DNA of 24,200 nt from a virus: positions 1 through 24,200 of the IMG/VR virus record IMGVR_UViG_3300034082_002385. One strand, 5' to 3'. Positions 1 through 9,278 of the stretch are shown one piece after another. Position 1 is the stretch's first letter. Every line of letters starts with the position of its first letter. Below the pieces are notes generated by a model that ran no database searches, was not told the DNA's origin, and worked only from the letters and a program-made list of their open reading frames with translations. The translations under genes and the position numbers were made by a program.

Positions 1-286
1 CTGCACTGTCAACATCTTCTTGGAATGTGTACACATTTGGTAGTTGCGCAACAGATTTATCAAAATTTGTTAAATTTTTATCAACTGAATAAACTGTGTA
101 GTTTCTAGGCTCGGGAGGATCATCTCGGGTCATCAAGGTTGCCCACCATTGAGTATCAAATCCGCGACCGCTGCCAAAATCTGCTATAAACTTCAAGCTA
201 TCTAGAAAGCTATCGTAGCCATACAATACATTCAGAACCTGTAAACTATGAGCATGACTCTCTGCAGCATTTTTAAATGGTACCAT
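1..286 (-). CDS. SAM-dependent methyltransferase, N-terminal part (runs off the window)
   Basis: The first 95 codons are visible; the rest lies beyond base 1. The start ATG (286-284) is preceded on the minus strand by AGAGG at a spacing of about 9 nt, a good ribosome binding site. Around residues 32-44 the protein reads FIADFGSGRGFDTQWW, followed about 30 residues later by YTVYSVDKN. This is the glycine-rich motif I loop and acidic strand-2 end of a class I (Rossmann) S-adenosylmethionine methyltransferase. The substrate (DNA, protein, lipid or sugar) cannot be told from this part. It is the last gene of the minus-strand run and overlaps the start-side neighbour (273-527) by 14 nt, so it is probably co-transcribed with the recombination genes. 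Confidence 0.6.
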   Translation of the reverse strand, partial: MVPFKNAAESHAHSLQVLNVLYGYDSFLDSLKFIADFGSGRGFDTQWWATLMTRDDPPEPRNYTVYSVDKNLTNFDKSVAQLPNVYTFQEDVDSA

Positions 287-527
287 TTGTTAACACCTCT
301 ATAATTACCTGTTCTTTTAATTGTTTAAGTCTGGGTTCAAGCTGATAGCATGCTTCGGCAATTTGTGTATCCGTGCCCCAACTACGTTGCGTAGCCAGCT
401 GGTAGGCCCATTTACCGCAGGAATCTTTCAATAATTGTATACCAACTGCGTTGTGTTTGGGCCTGGCCTTTACACAAAGATTAAACTCATCCAGCAGTGT
501 TGTTGCGCGAGCTTTCCAGTCTGTCAT
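273..527 (-). CDS. Small conserved-looking protein of unknown function
   Basis: This is an 84-residue soluble protein with no recognised domain. It is mostly helical in appearance, with three Cys, several charged residues and a Gln/Leu/Lys-rich C-terminal half (residues about 63-75) that could form an amphipathic helix. There is no signal peptide or membrane segment. Its ATG overlaps the stop of the UvsY candidate upstream (ATGA at 527-524), and its end overlaps the methyltransferase start, so it sits in a tightly coupled operon. The coding call rests on this coupling and on the open frame fitting exactly between neighbours. No function is proposed. Confidence 0.6.
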   Translation of the reverse strand: MTDWKARATTLLDEFNLCVKARPKHNAVGIQLLKDSCGKWAYQLATQRSWGTDTQIAEACYQLEPRLKQLKEQVIIEVLTNGTI

Positions 528-979
528 GAGATCACAATATCTTCCATTCCTGCTGTTCTAAGTCTAACCACATGCCCCAGCATAAAATTCTTGCTTTCCA
601 GTCCCTTCATTACTCCTAGCCATTTGTTACGAACCAGTGCCACCTCATTGATAATGGTTTCAAAGTCAATCACTTCATCCTCGCCATCCACATACTTTTC
701 AGCATCCCTGCTGCTCAGTACACGAGCATACCCCTCAAGATACTTTTGGAAATGCTTTCTACGAATCTTGCGTAACTGTATGTTCAAGTAGTTGAGAACA
801 GCTTCAATTTCTTGTAATTGATTGAATCTGTGTTCAGTGAGCCCAGGTAGATTTGCTGCAGATCGTTCCACATTACCACGTATGGCTATTTCATTTTTGG
901 CCGTATGGAGTTCGCCTTCGTAGTATGTAATAAAGGACGGAATCTCTCCAAGATCTGCAACTACTTTGTTATACCACAC
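524..979 (-). CDS. Candidate UvsY-type recombination mediator
   Basis: This 151-residue protein is rich in Lys, Arg, Glu and Leu. A long predicted helical region (about residues 45-80, RFNQLQEIEAVLNYLNIQLRK) is followed by a basic segment and a conserved-looking C-terminus (LGHVVRLRTAGMEDI). The start is GTG at 979-977: the ORF fits the 2-nt gap after the preceding stop, and no better ATG lies upstream. In T4, UvsY (137 aa, small, basic, helical) loads UvsX onto gp32-covered single-stranded DNA. Here the gene lies two genes downstream of uvsX in one operon, which fits that role. Size and context support the call, but I see no diagnostic motif, so it could be another conserved T4-like accessory protein. 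Confidence 0.45.
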   Translation of the reverse strand: MWYNKVVADLGEIPSFITYYEGELHTAKNEIAIRGNVERSAANLPGLTEHRFNQLQEIEAVLNYLNIQLRKIRRKHFQKYLEGYARVLSSRDAEKYVDGEDEVIDFETIINEVALVRNKWLGVMKGLESKNFMLGHVVRLRTAGMEDIVIS

Positions 980-981
980 TG

Positions 982-1203
982 TTAGTCTTCGTAGTCAATG
1001 TCTTGTTCTTCGTCATCAAGATACTCGTCAATGCTGCGCTTGGTGTAGCCGTCTGTTCCACCAAATTCACGCAACTCTCGTTCGCTGAGTGAATCAGCCA
1101 ACATGCTGGTCACAGTGTCACTGGCAGCCTGGCGTTCCTTTGGTGGAATATATTCTTTAAGAAGTGTGTAAGTTTCAATTAGTACTTCTATGTCAATACT
1201 CAT
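982..1203 (-). CDS. Small acidic protein linked to uvsX, unknown function
   Basis: The protein has 73 residues, with a hydrophobic, helical first half (MSIDIEVLIETYTLLKEYI) and a strongly acidic tail (YLDDEEQDIDYED). Its ATG overlaps the uvsX stop by 4 nt (ATGA, 1203-1200), so it is probably translated by re-initiation after UvsX. I recall similar small proteins next to uvsX in other aquatic T4-like phages, but no function is established to my knowledge. The acidic tail resembles those used by recombination and ssDNA-binding partners for protein contacts; that is only an inference from composition. There is no signal peptide and no Cys. Confidence 0.7.
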   Translation of the reverse strand: MSIDIEVLIETYTLLKEYIPPKERQAASDTVTSMLADSLSERELREFGGTDGYTKRSIDEYLDDEEQDIDYED

Positions 1204-2267
1204 GCTTCGGTTTCCTCTTCAACAGGCTGTTCAACTGTTGCTTTATGCGGGTAGGCAGTAAAATCAGCCATGGCCTTATCTAGGCTGCCGTCATCGTTGC
1301 GTTCCCAAGCTTTGCGGAATTGCTTAATAACAGTACCGTCTGCTAGTGTGTATTTAAGACTGTTGCCTTCTTTGGCCAACAACCCTTTTCCTTCAAATAA
1401 ATCAACCAGTCCCGAATACGGATTCATACCTGTTTCGTACGGGATCTTGATTTGTACACTCTCAAACGGCTTGTTGTAACGTGTTTTCATGATCTTGCAT
1501 GCAGCTCTGATGCCTTTTACTTCTGATATTTTGTTACCATCTTCATCTTCTTTGAGTTTGAGTTTGCGCATGGCAACCACAATACTACTTGCATAGATAA
1601 AGCCTTGACCACCGCTAATTTTATCATCTGGATCAAACATGTCTTGACTGGCATAGGTATGATTGGTACATACCAGACCAATGTTTAAACTACCAAACAT
1701 GTTTACGCAGTTACGAACAAGACTTGTAAGTGCTTTAGGCTTACGACCCATGTCACCTTTCATTTCACCTGCTTCAAATTGGTTAACGTCTGTGGGGGTC
1801 AGCAACATGCCCAACGAATCAACTACAAACAACACTTTGGGGCGAGCTTCTTCTGGTAGGGCGCGATATTCTTTAACAAAGTCCGAAATCACTTTGGCCA
1901 CATCGTCAATCATGGCCATGTTTAGTTTTAACAGTTTGTCTTCACCAGTTTCAACTCCAAGTGCATGCAGCCACTTTTCATCCAGTGCATTTTCACTATC
2001 AATCAGGATAGGATATATTCCTTGTTGCTGTGCATTTTTAATTAGGTTACCTGAACAGATAAAACTTTTGCCTGCTCCTGATTCCCCAGCAAACACAGTA
2101 ACTTTGCCCATTGGGATTCCTCGAGTAAAGTCTCCCGAAATGAGATAGTTTAGGGCATAGTTGTTGGTACTGATCCAGTCTGTGGGATCGTTGAACCCAA
2201 CACTAAGGCCGTCAATACTTTTGGTAATGGTCTTACGAAATTTTGATACGTCAAATGGTTTTGCCAT
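1200..2267 (-). CDS. uvsX: UvsX, RecA-like recombinase
   Basis: This is the ATP-dependent strand-exchange protein that forms filaments on single-stranded DNA and drives phage recombination and recombination-dependent replication. At 355 residues it is close to T4 UvsX (391). The P-loop (Walker A) is GESGAGKS at residues 61-68 and the Walker B strand ends VLFVVDS at about 145-151. A segment GLVCTNHTY near residues 197-205 and the following SGGQG loop fit the RecA L2/DNA-binding region. The acidic C-terminus (PVEEETEA) is typical. The start is ATG with AAGGAG about 8 nt upstream. It follows gp32 after an 81-nt gap and overlaps the next small gene by 4 nt, as expected for a gp32-uvsX-uvsY functional group. 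Confidence 0.95.
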   Translation of the reverse strand: MAKPFDVSKFRKTITKSIDGLSVGFNDPTDWISTNNYALNYLISGDFTRGIPMGKVTVFAGESGAGKSFICSGNLIKNAQQQGIYPILIDSENALDEKWLHALGVETGEDKLLKLNMAMIDDVAKVISDFVKEYRALPEEARPKVLFVVDSLGMLLTPTDVNQFEAGEMKGDMGRKPKALTSLVRNCVNMFGSLNIGLVCTNHTYASQDMFDPDDKISGGQGFIYASSIVVAMRKLKLKEDEDGNKISEVKGIRAACKIMKTRYNKPFESVQIKIPYETGMNPYSGLVDLFEGKGLLAKEGNSLKYTLADGTVIKQFRKAWERNDDGSLDKAMADFTAYPHKATVEQPVEEETEA

Positions 2268-2308
2268 GATTATTCTCCTTGTTATAATTTAAGATATGTT
2301 AGATAACC

Positions 2309-2337
2309 CGGGCGTACACAAAACGTGCAGAGGCCCG
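2309..2337. other. Imperfect hairpin between gp32 and uvsX
   Basis: CGGGC (2309-2313) pairs with GCCCG (2333-2337). Inside it, TACAC (2315-2319) pairs with GTGCA (2325-2329) with one G-U on the minus-strand RNA, leaving a short A-rich loop. It lies about 40 nt upstream of the uvsX start codon. No U-tract follows on the minus strand, so it is not a standard intrinsic terminator. It could be an mRNA processing, stability or translational control element of the gp32-uvsX transcript. Function is unproven. Confidence 0.35.
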
Positions 2338-2348
2338 TGCCGTATTTT

Positions 2349-3344
2349 TTACTTGCTACGGTTTCTAATCATTGCGAGAATGTCTTCGGCCTTCTGACTT
2401 GATGGTTTGGCTGTTACTGCTGCTGTTGCCACTGGTGCATCATCATCTTCGTCTATGTCAAAGGGTGCCGAGGTTGGCGCAGGTGCAGGTGCTGCTGCCG
2501 GTGTTGCCTTGGCAGTTGATGTACCTCCGGTGTTTTCATCCCCACCTTTGCTTTGAAAACCGCTGGGCTTGTAGTACTGACTCCAACGATCTGGATCATA
2601 CGCCTGTCCGTCAACGCTGGCTTCAAACATTTCTTTGAGCACTCTCAGTTCAACATCGCCTGGTTTCTTGGGCAAAAAATCAGCCAAGTTGTGAAGACCG
2701 TGTGTGTCAATTGCTGCTTGTTCTTGTGCAGTAATTGCAGTTTCTTTACGGCTCCATTTGCTAGTGCTGTAATCCGCATAGCCACCTTTTTGAGTCTTGG
2801 TAACAGTGAAGTCTAGTCCAGCAGTGTAATCTGTTGGCATGCTTTCAAGTTCAGGATCCATTAATGCTGCTTTGATCAAGTTGAAGATCTGTGGGCTAAT
2901 AACAAAACGACGGATTGGATTCTCTGGAGTTTTGTCATCGCTCAGTGGATTCTCTTTTACAAAACCCTGGAACAAGTAGCTCTTTTTCTTCCAGTACTTA
3001 CGACCCATTTCCTCAAGGCCAGGATCTTTGAACCAGGTACGTACTTCTGCCAAGATTGGGCAAGCTTCGCCGTACATCTCCACGCATGGCACTTGTACAA
3101 TAACTGGCTTGCTGTCCGATTGTCCTTTAACGCCCGCAAATGGAAGTTTGATCATCAATCGTTCAACCCAGAAGAAGTCGTTCTTTGCATTTGCATCGGG
3201 TAAGAATCGGATTTTTGCACTGGTGCCTTCTGGAATGTTCCAGTGTGCATAGATGGCGTTGTCTCCGCCTTGTGATGAACCGCCTTGTGAACGATTCTCT
3301 TGCGCTTGTAGTTTTGCGCGAATTTCTGCTAATGAAGTTGCCAT
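2349..3344 (-). CDS. 32: gp32, single-stranded DNA-binding protein
   Basis: The protein coats single-stranded DNA during replication, recombination and repair. At 331 residues it is close to T4 gp32 (301). A short basic, Gln-rich N-terminal arm (residues 1-28) would mediate cooperative binding. An aromatic/basic OB-fold core follows (about 30-240, including AHWNIPEGTSAKIRFLPD and VPCVEMYGEACPI), then a Pro/Ala/Thr linker and an acidic patch (FDIDEDDD), the usual site for partner contacts. Only two Cys are present (87 and 95), whereas the T4 protein uses His plus three Cys to bind zinc, so the zinc site is reduced or different. The start has AAGGAAA about 7 nt upstream. It is preceded by a strong promoter region (3391-3436) and followed by uvsX. 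Confidence 0.93.
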   Translation of the reverse strand: MATSLAEIRAKLQAQENRSQGGSSQGGDNAIYAHWNIPEGTSAKIRFLPDANAKNDFFWVERLMIKLPFAGVKGQSDSKPVIVQVPCVEMYGEACPILAEVRTWFKDPGLEEMGRKYWKKKSYLFQGFVKENPLSDDKTPENPIRRFVISPQIFNLIKAALMDPELESMPTDYTAGLDFTVTKTQKGGYADYSTSKWSRKETAITAQEQAAIDTHGLHNLADFLPKKPGDVELRVLKEMFEASVDGQAYDPDRWSQYYKPSGFQSKGGDENTGGTSTAKATPAAAPAPAPTSAPFDIDEDDDAPVATAAVTAKPSSQKAEDILAMIRNRSK

Positions 3345-3390
3345 GATAGTTTCCTTTATATGTTAAGATGGTCTTTGTGTGCCTAGATAC

Positions 3391-3411
3391 ATAACTGCAC
3401 CGTGCAATTAT
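3391..3411. promoter_or_regulatory. 21-bp palindrome over the gp32 -10 box (operator-like)
   Basis: ATAACTGCAC (3391-3400), centre C (3401), GTGCAATTAT (3402-3411): nine of ten positions are symmetric. The right half covers most of the -10 hexamer of the promoter at 3407-3436. The placement is that of a repressor operator. As RNA it would instead be a hairpin at the very 5' end of the leader. T4 gp32 is known to repress its own translation through a structured leader, so a regulatory element at this gene is plausible, but the ligand is unknown. Confidence 0.5.
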
Positions 3412-3436
3412 ATAACAATACTATTTATGTTGTCAA
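3407..3436 (-). promoter_or_regulatory. Perfect-consensus sigma70 promoter for gp32
   Basis: On the minus strand TTGACA (3436-3431) is followed after 18 nt by TATAAT (3412-3407). Both hexamers match the bacterial housekeeping consensus exactly. The predicted transcript starts near 3400 and gives a leader of about 55 nt before the gp32 ATG at 3344. It implies transcription by unmodified host RNA polymerase early in infection. Confidence 0.8.
3422..3429 (-). promoter_or_regulatory. T4-type late promoter octamer inside the gp32 sigma70 spacer
   Basis: CATAAATA on the minus strand matches the late NATAAATA motif. It lies wholly within the 18-nt spacer of the sigma70 promoter and 77 nt upstream of the gp32 start codon. 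It would allow continued gp32 transcription after the switch to the late sigma factor. It could also be a chance AT-rich match. Confidence 0.5.
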
Positions 3437-3446
3437 ACAAAATTAA

Positions 3447-4895
3447 TTATTTTTTAGCCATACCTGATAGCCATTTTAGGGTAGCCAGCGCTTCGTTAAC
3501 CACTGGTTCGTCCATGGTGGATGCGCCGTACGCTTGCGGTGCTGGTTCTGGCTGCGGTGGTGTAGGTTCAGTTGGTTGCATTTGAGCCTGCATCATTTGT
3601 ACAATTTGGTTGGCTAGGGCCGTTTCACCATTGGTTGCCAACCATCCAGCAATGGTTCTACGTGCGTCTGCATCCGGACCTTGATTTTGGGCTAACTTTT
3701 GCAGTGCTTGAGACAAATCTTCGCTTTGCAAGAAGCTGATATCTTTGAGTGCAGCAATGGCGTCTGTTCCGTCAAATCCAACAGCAATTGGCAATTTTGT
3801 CAAGGCAATCAAATCATCTTCGTTGGTATCGTCAGCATCTTGGTCCCATGTTTCTTCCGTGATATCATTGGCCCATGATTCAAATTCGTTACTGCCTGCT
3901 GTGTTCATTTTTTGACGATGTTTGTAAGCTCGGTACACATACGGCAATGCTTCGGTAAATCTATCATCGTATATCTTTTTAACAAAACGTTCGCGCAATG
4001 CGTCTTGATCAACATCTTCGTCAGGTTCCTGTTGGATTCCCATCATGCTCATCAACATCTCATGCCCGTTACGTCCTTGAAAACGCTTGAGATGATCCTT
4101 GACTTCAGTGTATCGATGCATGGCTGCTTCTACCATGCCAGTTGTTTCAATGTCTTCAAATGTACGATTACGCATGCTGCGCACAAAGTGTCGCATGCTG
4201 GCCATTTCCTTGACCATTTCATTGATCATGTCGCTGCCTTCATCGCCAAAGCGACCGCCATGACGTAAATGATTGGCAATGGCACGGGCGCCATGCAGGT
4301 TGGTGTGATCCAACAAGAAACGCTCGCCAACTGGAGTTTCAACAAACACATGCTCAATTTGTCTAGTACGGGCACCGCGACGTTCTGGGTCAATTTGATC
4401 TTTGTGTTTAATGATCAACTTGTGTGTGCCTACATCTCCAAAACTGACTCTACGATTGTTACCAAGTCCATACAGTTTACTTTCAGCAATTGCTAGCTCA
4501 TCTTTGTCGTAGGTACTGTCTGCTTGGCTTTGTTGTTTTAGATCTTTGAGGTCCAGGTTACTGCGATTGATATCTCTTGTGTCAAATGTCAGCATGTTTC
4601 TTCTTGCAAAATGTTTCATTGCACGTAAAAATGCAAACCATTCTTTTTGTTCATCTTCGGCCAGGCCTTGGCTGATATTTGAGCTGAAGTAAATTTTTAA
4701 TGCATTTTCGTCAATCAGACTGATAGTAACGTTACCAAAATTTTTCCCGTTTGAGTCCACGTAATCAAAGTTAAAAAATCTAGCCTGCTCTGGATCAGTT
4801 ACTGAGTTGGCTTTTTCGTCACCAATGTTGACTGAATCAAATCTAGCTCTGATTTTGTTAAACAATCCATCTGCAATTTTATTTAATTCTCTCAT
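3447..4895 (-). CDS. 482-aa protein of unknown function, late-promoter driven
   Basis: This is a soluble, mostly globular protein without a recognised domain. Residues 1-180 look like mixed alpha/beta. The segment LLDHTNLHGARAIANHLRHGG (about 195-215) is His-rich and followed by Met-rich helices (MINEMVKEMASMRHFVRSM). The C-terminal 80 residues are Gln/Met/Pro-rich (MMQAQMQPTEPTPPQPEPAP) and end in NEALATLKWLSGMAKK, a variant of the LxxLAG-like motif that recurs in other proteins here. A late promoter octamer ends 7 nt before the ATG and no Shine-Dalgarno is present, suggesting late expression from a leaderless mRNA. Late expression would make a virion or morphogenesis role more likely than replication; that is inference. 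Confidence 0.75.
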   Translation of the reverse strand: MRELNKIADGLFNKIRARFDSVNIGDEKANSVTDPEQARFFNFDYVDSNGKNFGNVTISLIDENALKIYFSSNISQGLAEDEQKEWFAFLRAMKHFARRNMLTFDTRDINRSNLDLKDLKQQSQADSTYDKDELAIAESKLYGLGNNRRVSFGDVGTHKLIIKHKDQIDPERRGARTRQIEHVFVETPVGERFLLDHTNLHGARAIANHLRHGGRFGDEGSDMINEMVKEMASMRHFVRSMRNRTFEDIETTGMVEAAMHRYTEVKDHLKRFQGRNGHEMLMSMMGIQQEPDEDVDQDALRERFVKKIYDDRFTEALPYVYRAYKHRQKMNTAGSNEFESWANDITEETWDQDADDTNEDDLIALTKLPIAVGFDGTDAIAALKDISFLQSEDLSQALQKLAQNQGPDADARRTIAGWLATNGETALANQIVQMMQAQMQPTEPTPPQPEPAPQAYGASTMDEPVVNEALATLKWLSGMAKK

Positions 4896-4901
4896 AGTGT
4901 A

Positions 4902-7473
<2,572 letters not shown>

Positions 7474-7479
7474 ATTAAT

Positions 7480-7487
7480 TACTTATG
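7480..7487 (-). promoter_or_regulatory. Late-promoter-like octamer for the terminase
   Basis: CATAAGTA on the minus strand differs from CATAAATA at one base and ends 6 nt before the terminase ATG. The spacing matches the other close-set late octamers in the window. It overlaps the HNH start codon (7485-7487) on the other strand. Confidence 0.4.
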
Positions 7488-8015
7488 TCGCATACACTAC
7501 TTTTGAATAAAGATTATACACCAATTTCAGTGCTGCCATTGAGCGTTATTGATTGGCGCCATGCTATCAAACTCATGTATCTAGGTCGCATACAAGTGAT
7601 TGAAACTTACCCAGATTGGATTATACACAGTGAAAAACTTGCTATAAATGTGCCCAGTGTGGCTGTTACCCAAGAATACTTTAATTTCAAACGTCGGGTA
7701 AACTTCACACGCTACAACATGTACCTGCGTGATTTATACCAATGTCAATACTGCGAAGATACTTTTGATTTTGATAGTTTGACCATTGATCATGTTGTTC
7801 CCATGAGCCAGGGCGGTAAGACTGAGTGGACCAACTGTGTGACTAGCTGCAAAGCCTGTAATTGGCGTAAAGCAGATAAGAGTTTCATGAAGCCCGTTCG
7901 TGCTCCATATCGCCCGGACTATTGGGCGCTGGCCGCTGCCTGGAAGCATAGTCCATTTAGAGTTAAAGATCCCAAGTGGAATCAGTACTTGGGTAGAGAT
8001 CGGGCTGCTGCTTAG
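7485..8015 (+). CDS. HNH endonuclease
   Basis: This 176-residue protein carries a complete Cys-flanked HNH (beta-beta-alpha metal) nuclease. CQYC at 87-90 and CKAC at 122-125 form the structural zinc knuckles, D102-H103 (TIDHVVP) is the catalytic pair, N117 the middle Asn and N126 follows the second CxxC. The N-terminal 80 residues (LLLNKDYTPISVLPLS... ) are the extension typical of a widespread phage and bacterial HNH family. It is one of only two plus-strand genes here. It has its own sigma70-type promoter and sits head to head with terL. It could be a free-standing homing endonuclease, possibly tied to the intein-split terminase, or a packaging or host-DNA nuclease. HNH proteins next to terminases assist packaging in some other phages. 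The sequence does not decide. Confidence 0.88.
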   Translation: MSHTLLLNKDYTPISVLPLSVIDWRHAIKLMYLGRIQVIETYPDWIIHSEKLAINVPSVAVTQEYFNFKRRVNFTRYNMYLRDLYQCQYCEDTFDFDSLTIDHVVPMSQGGKTEWTNCVTSCKACNWRKADKSFMKPVRAPYRPDYWALAAAWKHSPFRVKDPKWNQYLGRDRAAA

Positions 8016-8221
8016 ATTGGTTGCTCACCAGTCAAATAAGGCTTAGAGAACCACAACTTAAACCATTCATCAGTTCCAGGGCGAATATCATGTTTTTTCA
8101 TGAGTTCGCCTTTTTCATTTCCAGTAACTGAAATATTGCTACCAGCGAATCCTTTATACTCTTGCATTACTGCACGATTACCAATGCCGGCCAATAGTTT
8201 GAGTTGTTGTATATCGTCCAT
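8012..8221 (-). CDS. 69-aa protein with N-terminal LxxLAG motif, unknown function
   Basis: The small soluble protein starts MDDIQQLKLLAGIGNRAV, matching the short LxxLAG-type motif seen in several larger proteins of this window, and continues with a Gly/Lys/Asp-rich segment. The start ATG overlaps the stop of the 22-codon ORF at 8221-8289 (TAATG), with GGAG about 9 nt upstream. Its end overlaps the HNH gene tail to tail by 4 nt (8012-8015). No domain is recognised. The shared motif suggests a link to the virion-protein group rather than to DNA metabolism; this is inference. Confidence 0.6.
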   Translation of the reverse strand: MDDIQQLKLLAGIGNRAVMQEYKGFAGSNISVTGNEKGELMKKHDIRPGTDEWFKLWFSKPYLTGEQPI

Positions 8222-8289
8222 TAGTGTTCTCCGTAAGGCACTACTGGACGATCATTGTCGGGCGTGTCTGGACCGGTCAGTTGCACCAT
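8221..8289 (-). CDS. Possible 22-codon small gene between the nuclease and the 69-aa gene
   Basis: The frame runs from ATG at 8289-8287, inside the last codons of the SNase gene, to TAA at 8223-8221 and encodes MVQLTGPDTPDNDRPVVPYG plus EH. Its stop overlaps the next start as TAATG, the same junction style as other gene pairs here, and it exactly fills the otherwise empty 55-nt gap. No Shine-Dalgarno is seen. It may equally be a leader peptide that couples translation, or chance. Confidence 0.35.
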   Translation of the reverse strand: MVQLTGPDTPDNDRPVVPYGEH

Positions 8290-8711
8290 GACTGTTTGGC
8301 ATCACCGTAGTATTCTCTGGCAAAACCGTTGGCAATCAATTGAGCACGTAAGCTTTTGCCGTTTAGAATGATGTCGCCCAATACACGACCACCAAATTTA
8401 TCCCACCCGTATAAAATAACTTGTCGCTGTTGGCTGGCATTAATGAGACCTTTAGTGAAAACGCTGGCAGCTTCTCCACGCTGCTTTTCGCTATCGCATT
8501 GGCCACGGAATCCTTTTTCTGGTGTGTCGACTCCGTATACTCGTACCGCAAGTTCGGGCTTGAGGGGTGCAGGTAGAAAGGGTGCGGCGATAACAACTGT
8601 ATCGCCATCCGTTACTCTAATGATCTGTGCATCGTAAGTGACACCCTGCGGTGTTTTTTCTGCTAATGCTAGTACTGGTACTAATAATAGAACGGCTAAT
8701 AGTTTTTTCAT
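8277..8711 (-). CDS. Exported staphylococcal-nuclease-like (thermonuclease) enzyme
   Basis: This 144-residue protein begins with a clear Sec signal peptide (MKKLLAVLLLVPVLALA, likely cut after Ala17). The SNase fold follows with the catalytic set in order: D35 (RVTDGDTV), R57, D62, T63 and E65 (RVYGVDTPE), and R109 (WDKFGGR). It should cleave DNA/RNA with Ca2+ outside the cytoplasm. The only two Cys (72 and 143) lie after the signal peptide and could form a disulfide, which fits a periplasmic product. The ATG has AAGGAAA about 6 nt upstream. It lies downstream of the large virion-like genes. A role in degrading host or competitor DNA at the envelope, or in nutrient scavenging, is possible but unproven. 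Confidence 0.85.
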   Translation of the reverse strand: MKKLLAVLLLVPVLALAEKTPQGVTYDAQIIRVTDGDTVVIAAPFLPAPLKPELAVRVYGVDTPEKGFRGQCDSEKQRGEAASVFTKGLINASQQRQVILYGWDKFGGRVLGDIILNGKSLRAQLIANGFAREYYGDAKQSWCN

Positions 8712-8743
8712 TGATTTTCCTTTGGGTTTATGTATAAATTTTT

Positions 8744-9277
8744 TTACCAGGCTCTACATGACCAATATCTAGCGCTAGTTCTTGGACCTGGATTGGCACA
8801 ATTGTGTCTTGCTCTAAAACTCTTACGGCGTTTGGGGTTTGATTTTTTAATGGTCATATTAGGGTCACCAAAGTTGACTTTGACCACATTGCCTTTGGCA
8901 TTCTTTACATACACTTTGGACTTTTTAACATCGCCTGCCATGGGTTTACCCAGTGGCACATTGCGTCCTTGATATTCAGCTTCTTCTAGATCATTGTCAG
9001 CACTGACTTCATGATTTATGCCACCGTGTATGGGGCTGATACTATCTCTGGCAGTGGGCATGTTTGAATCTTCTGTCAGGTACCCAACATGCATTAGTAT
9101 TTTCATCATGGCGTCGTCTGCTTCAATCACAATACCATCATCTAATACGTCAACAACTGTGGTTTCTAGTACCATTTCTTCTCTGGCGATTTCTAATTCA
9201 AATACATCACCAGCAACAGGATAGTCCTGTGCTGTTTCAGTTTCAGTTAGATATTCGCGGAATGATTTAATATTCAT
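8744..9277 (-). CDS. Probable virion protein with conserved basic C-terminal domain
   Basis: I choose the ATG at 9277-9275, directly after the upstream stop, giving 177 residues; a start 6 codons earlier would overlap the upstream gene. From this start the N-terminus reads MNIKSFREYLTETE, like the T4 capsid-targeting sequence MKTYQEFIAE. The middle is acidic. The C-terminal 60 residues (VYVKNAKGNVVKVNFGDPNM, then a KKSNPKRRKSFRARHNC run ending ARYWSCRAW) form a compact, basic, two-Cys domain. I recall this domain from diverse phage and giant-virus proteins (DUF5872-like) without known function. Context and targeting-like N-terminus suggest a head-internal protein. Confidence 0.7.
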   Translation of the reverse strand: MNIKSFREYLTETETAQDYPVAGDVFELEIAREEMVLETTVVDVLDDGIVIEADDAMMKILMHVGYLTEDSNMPTARDSISPIHGGINHEVSADNDLEEAEYQGRNVPLGKPMAGDVKKSKVYVKNAKGNVVKVNFGDPNMTIKKSNPKRRKSFRARHNCANPGPRTSARYWSCRAW

Positions 9278-9278
9278 A

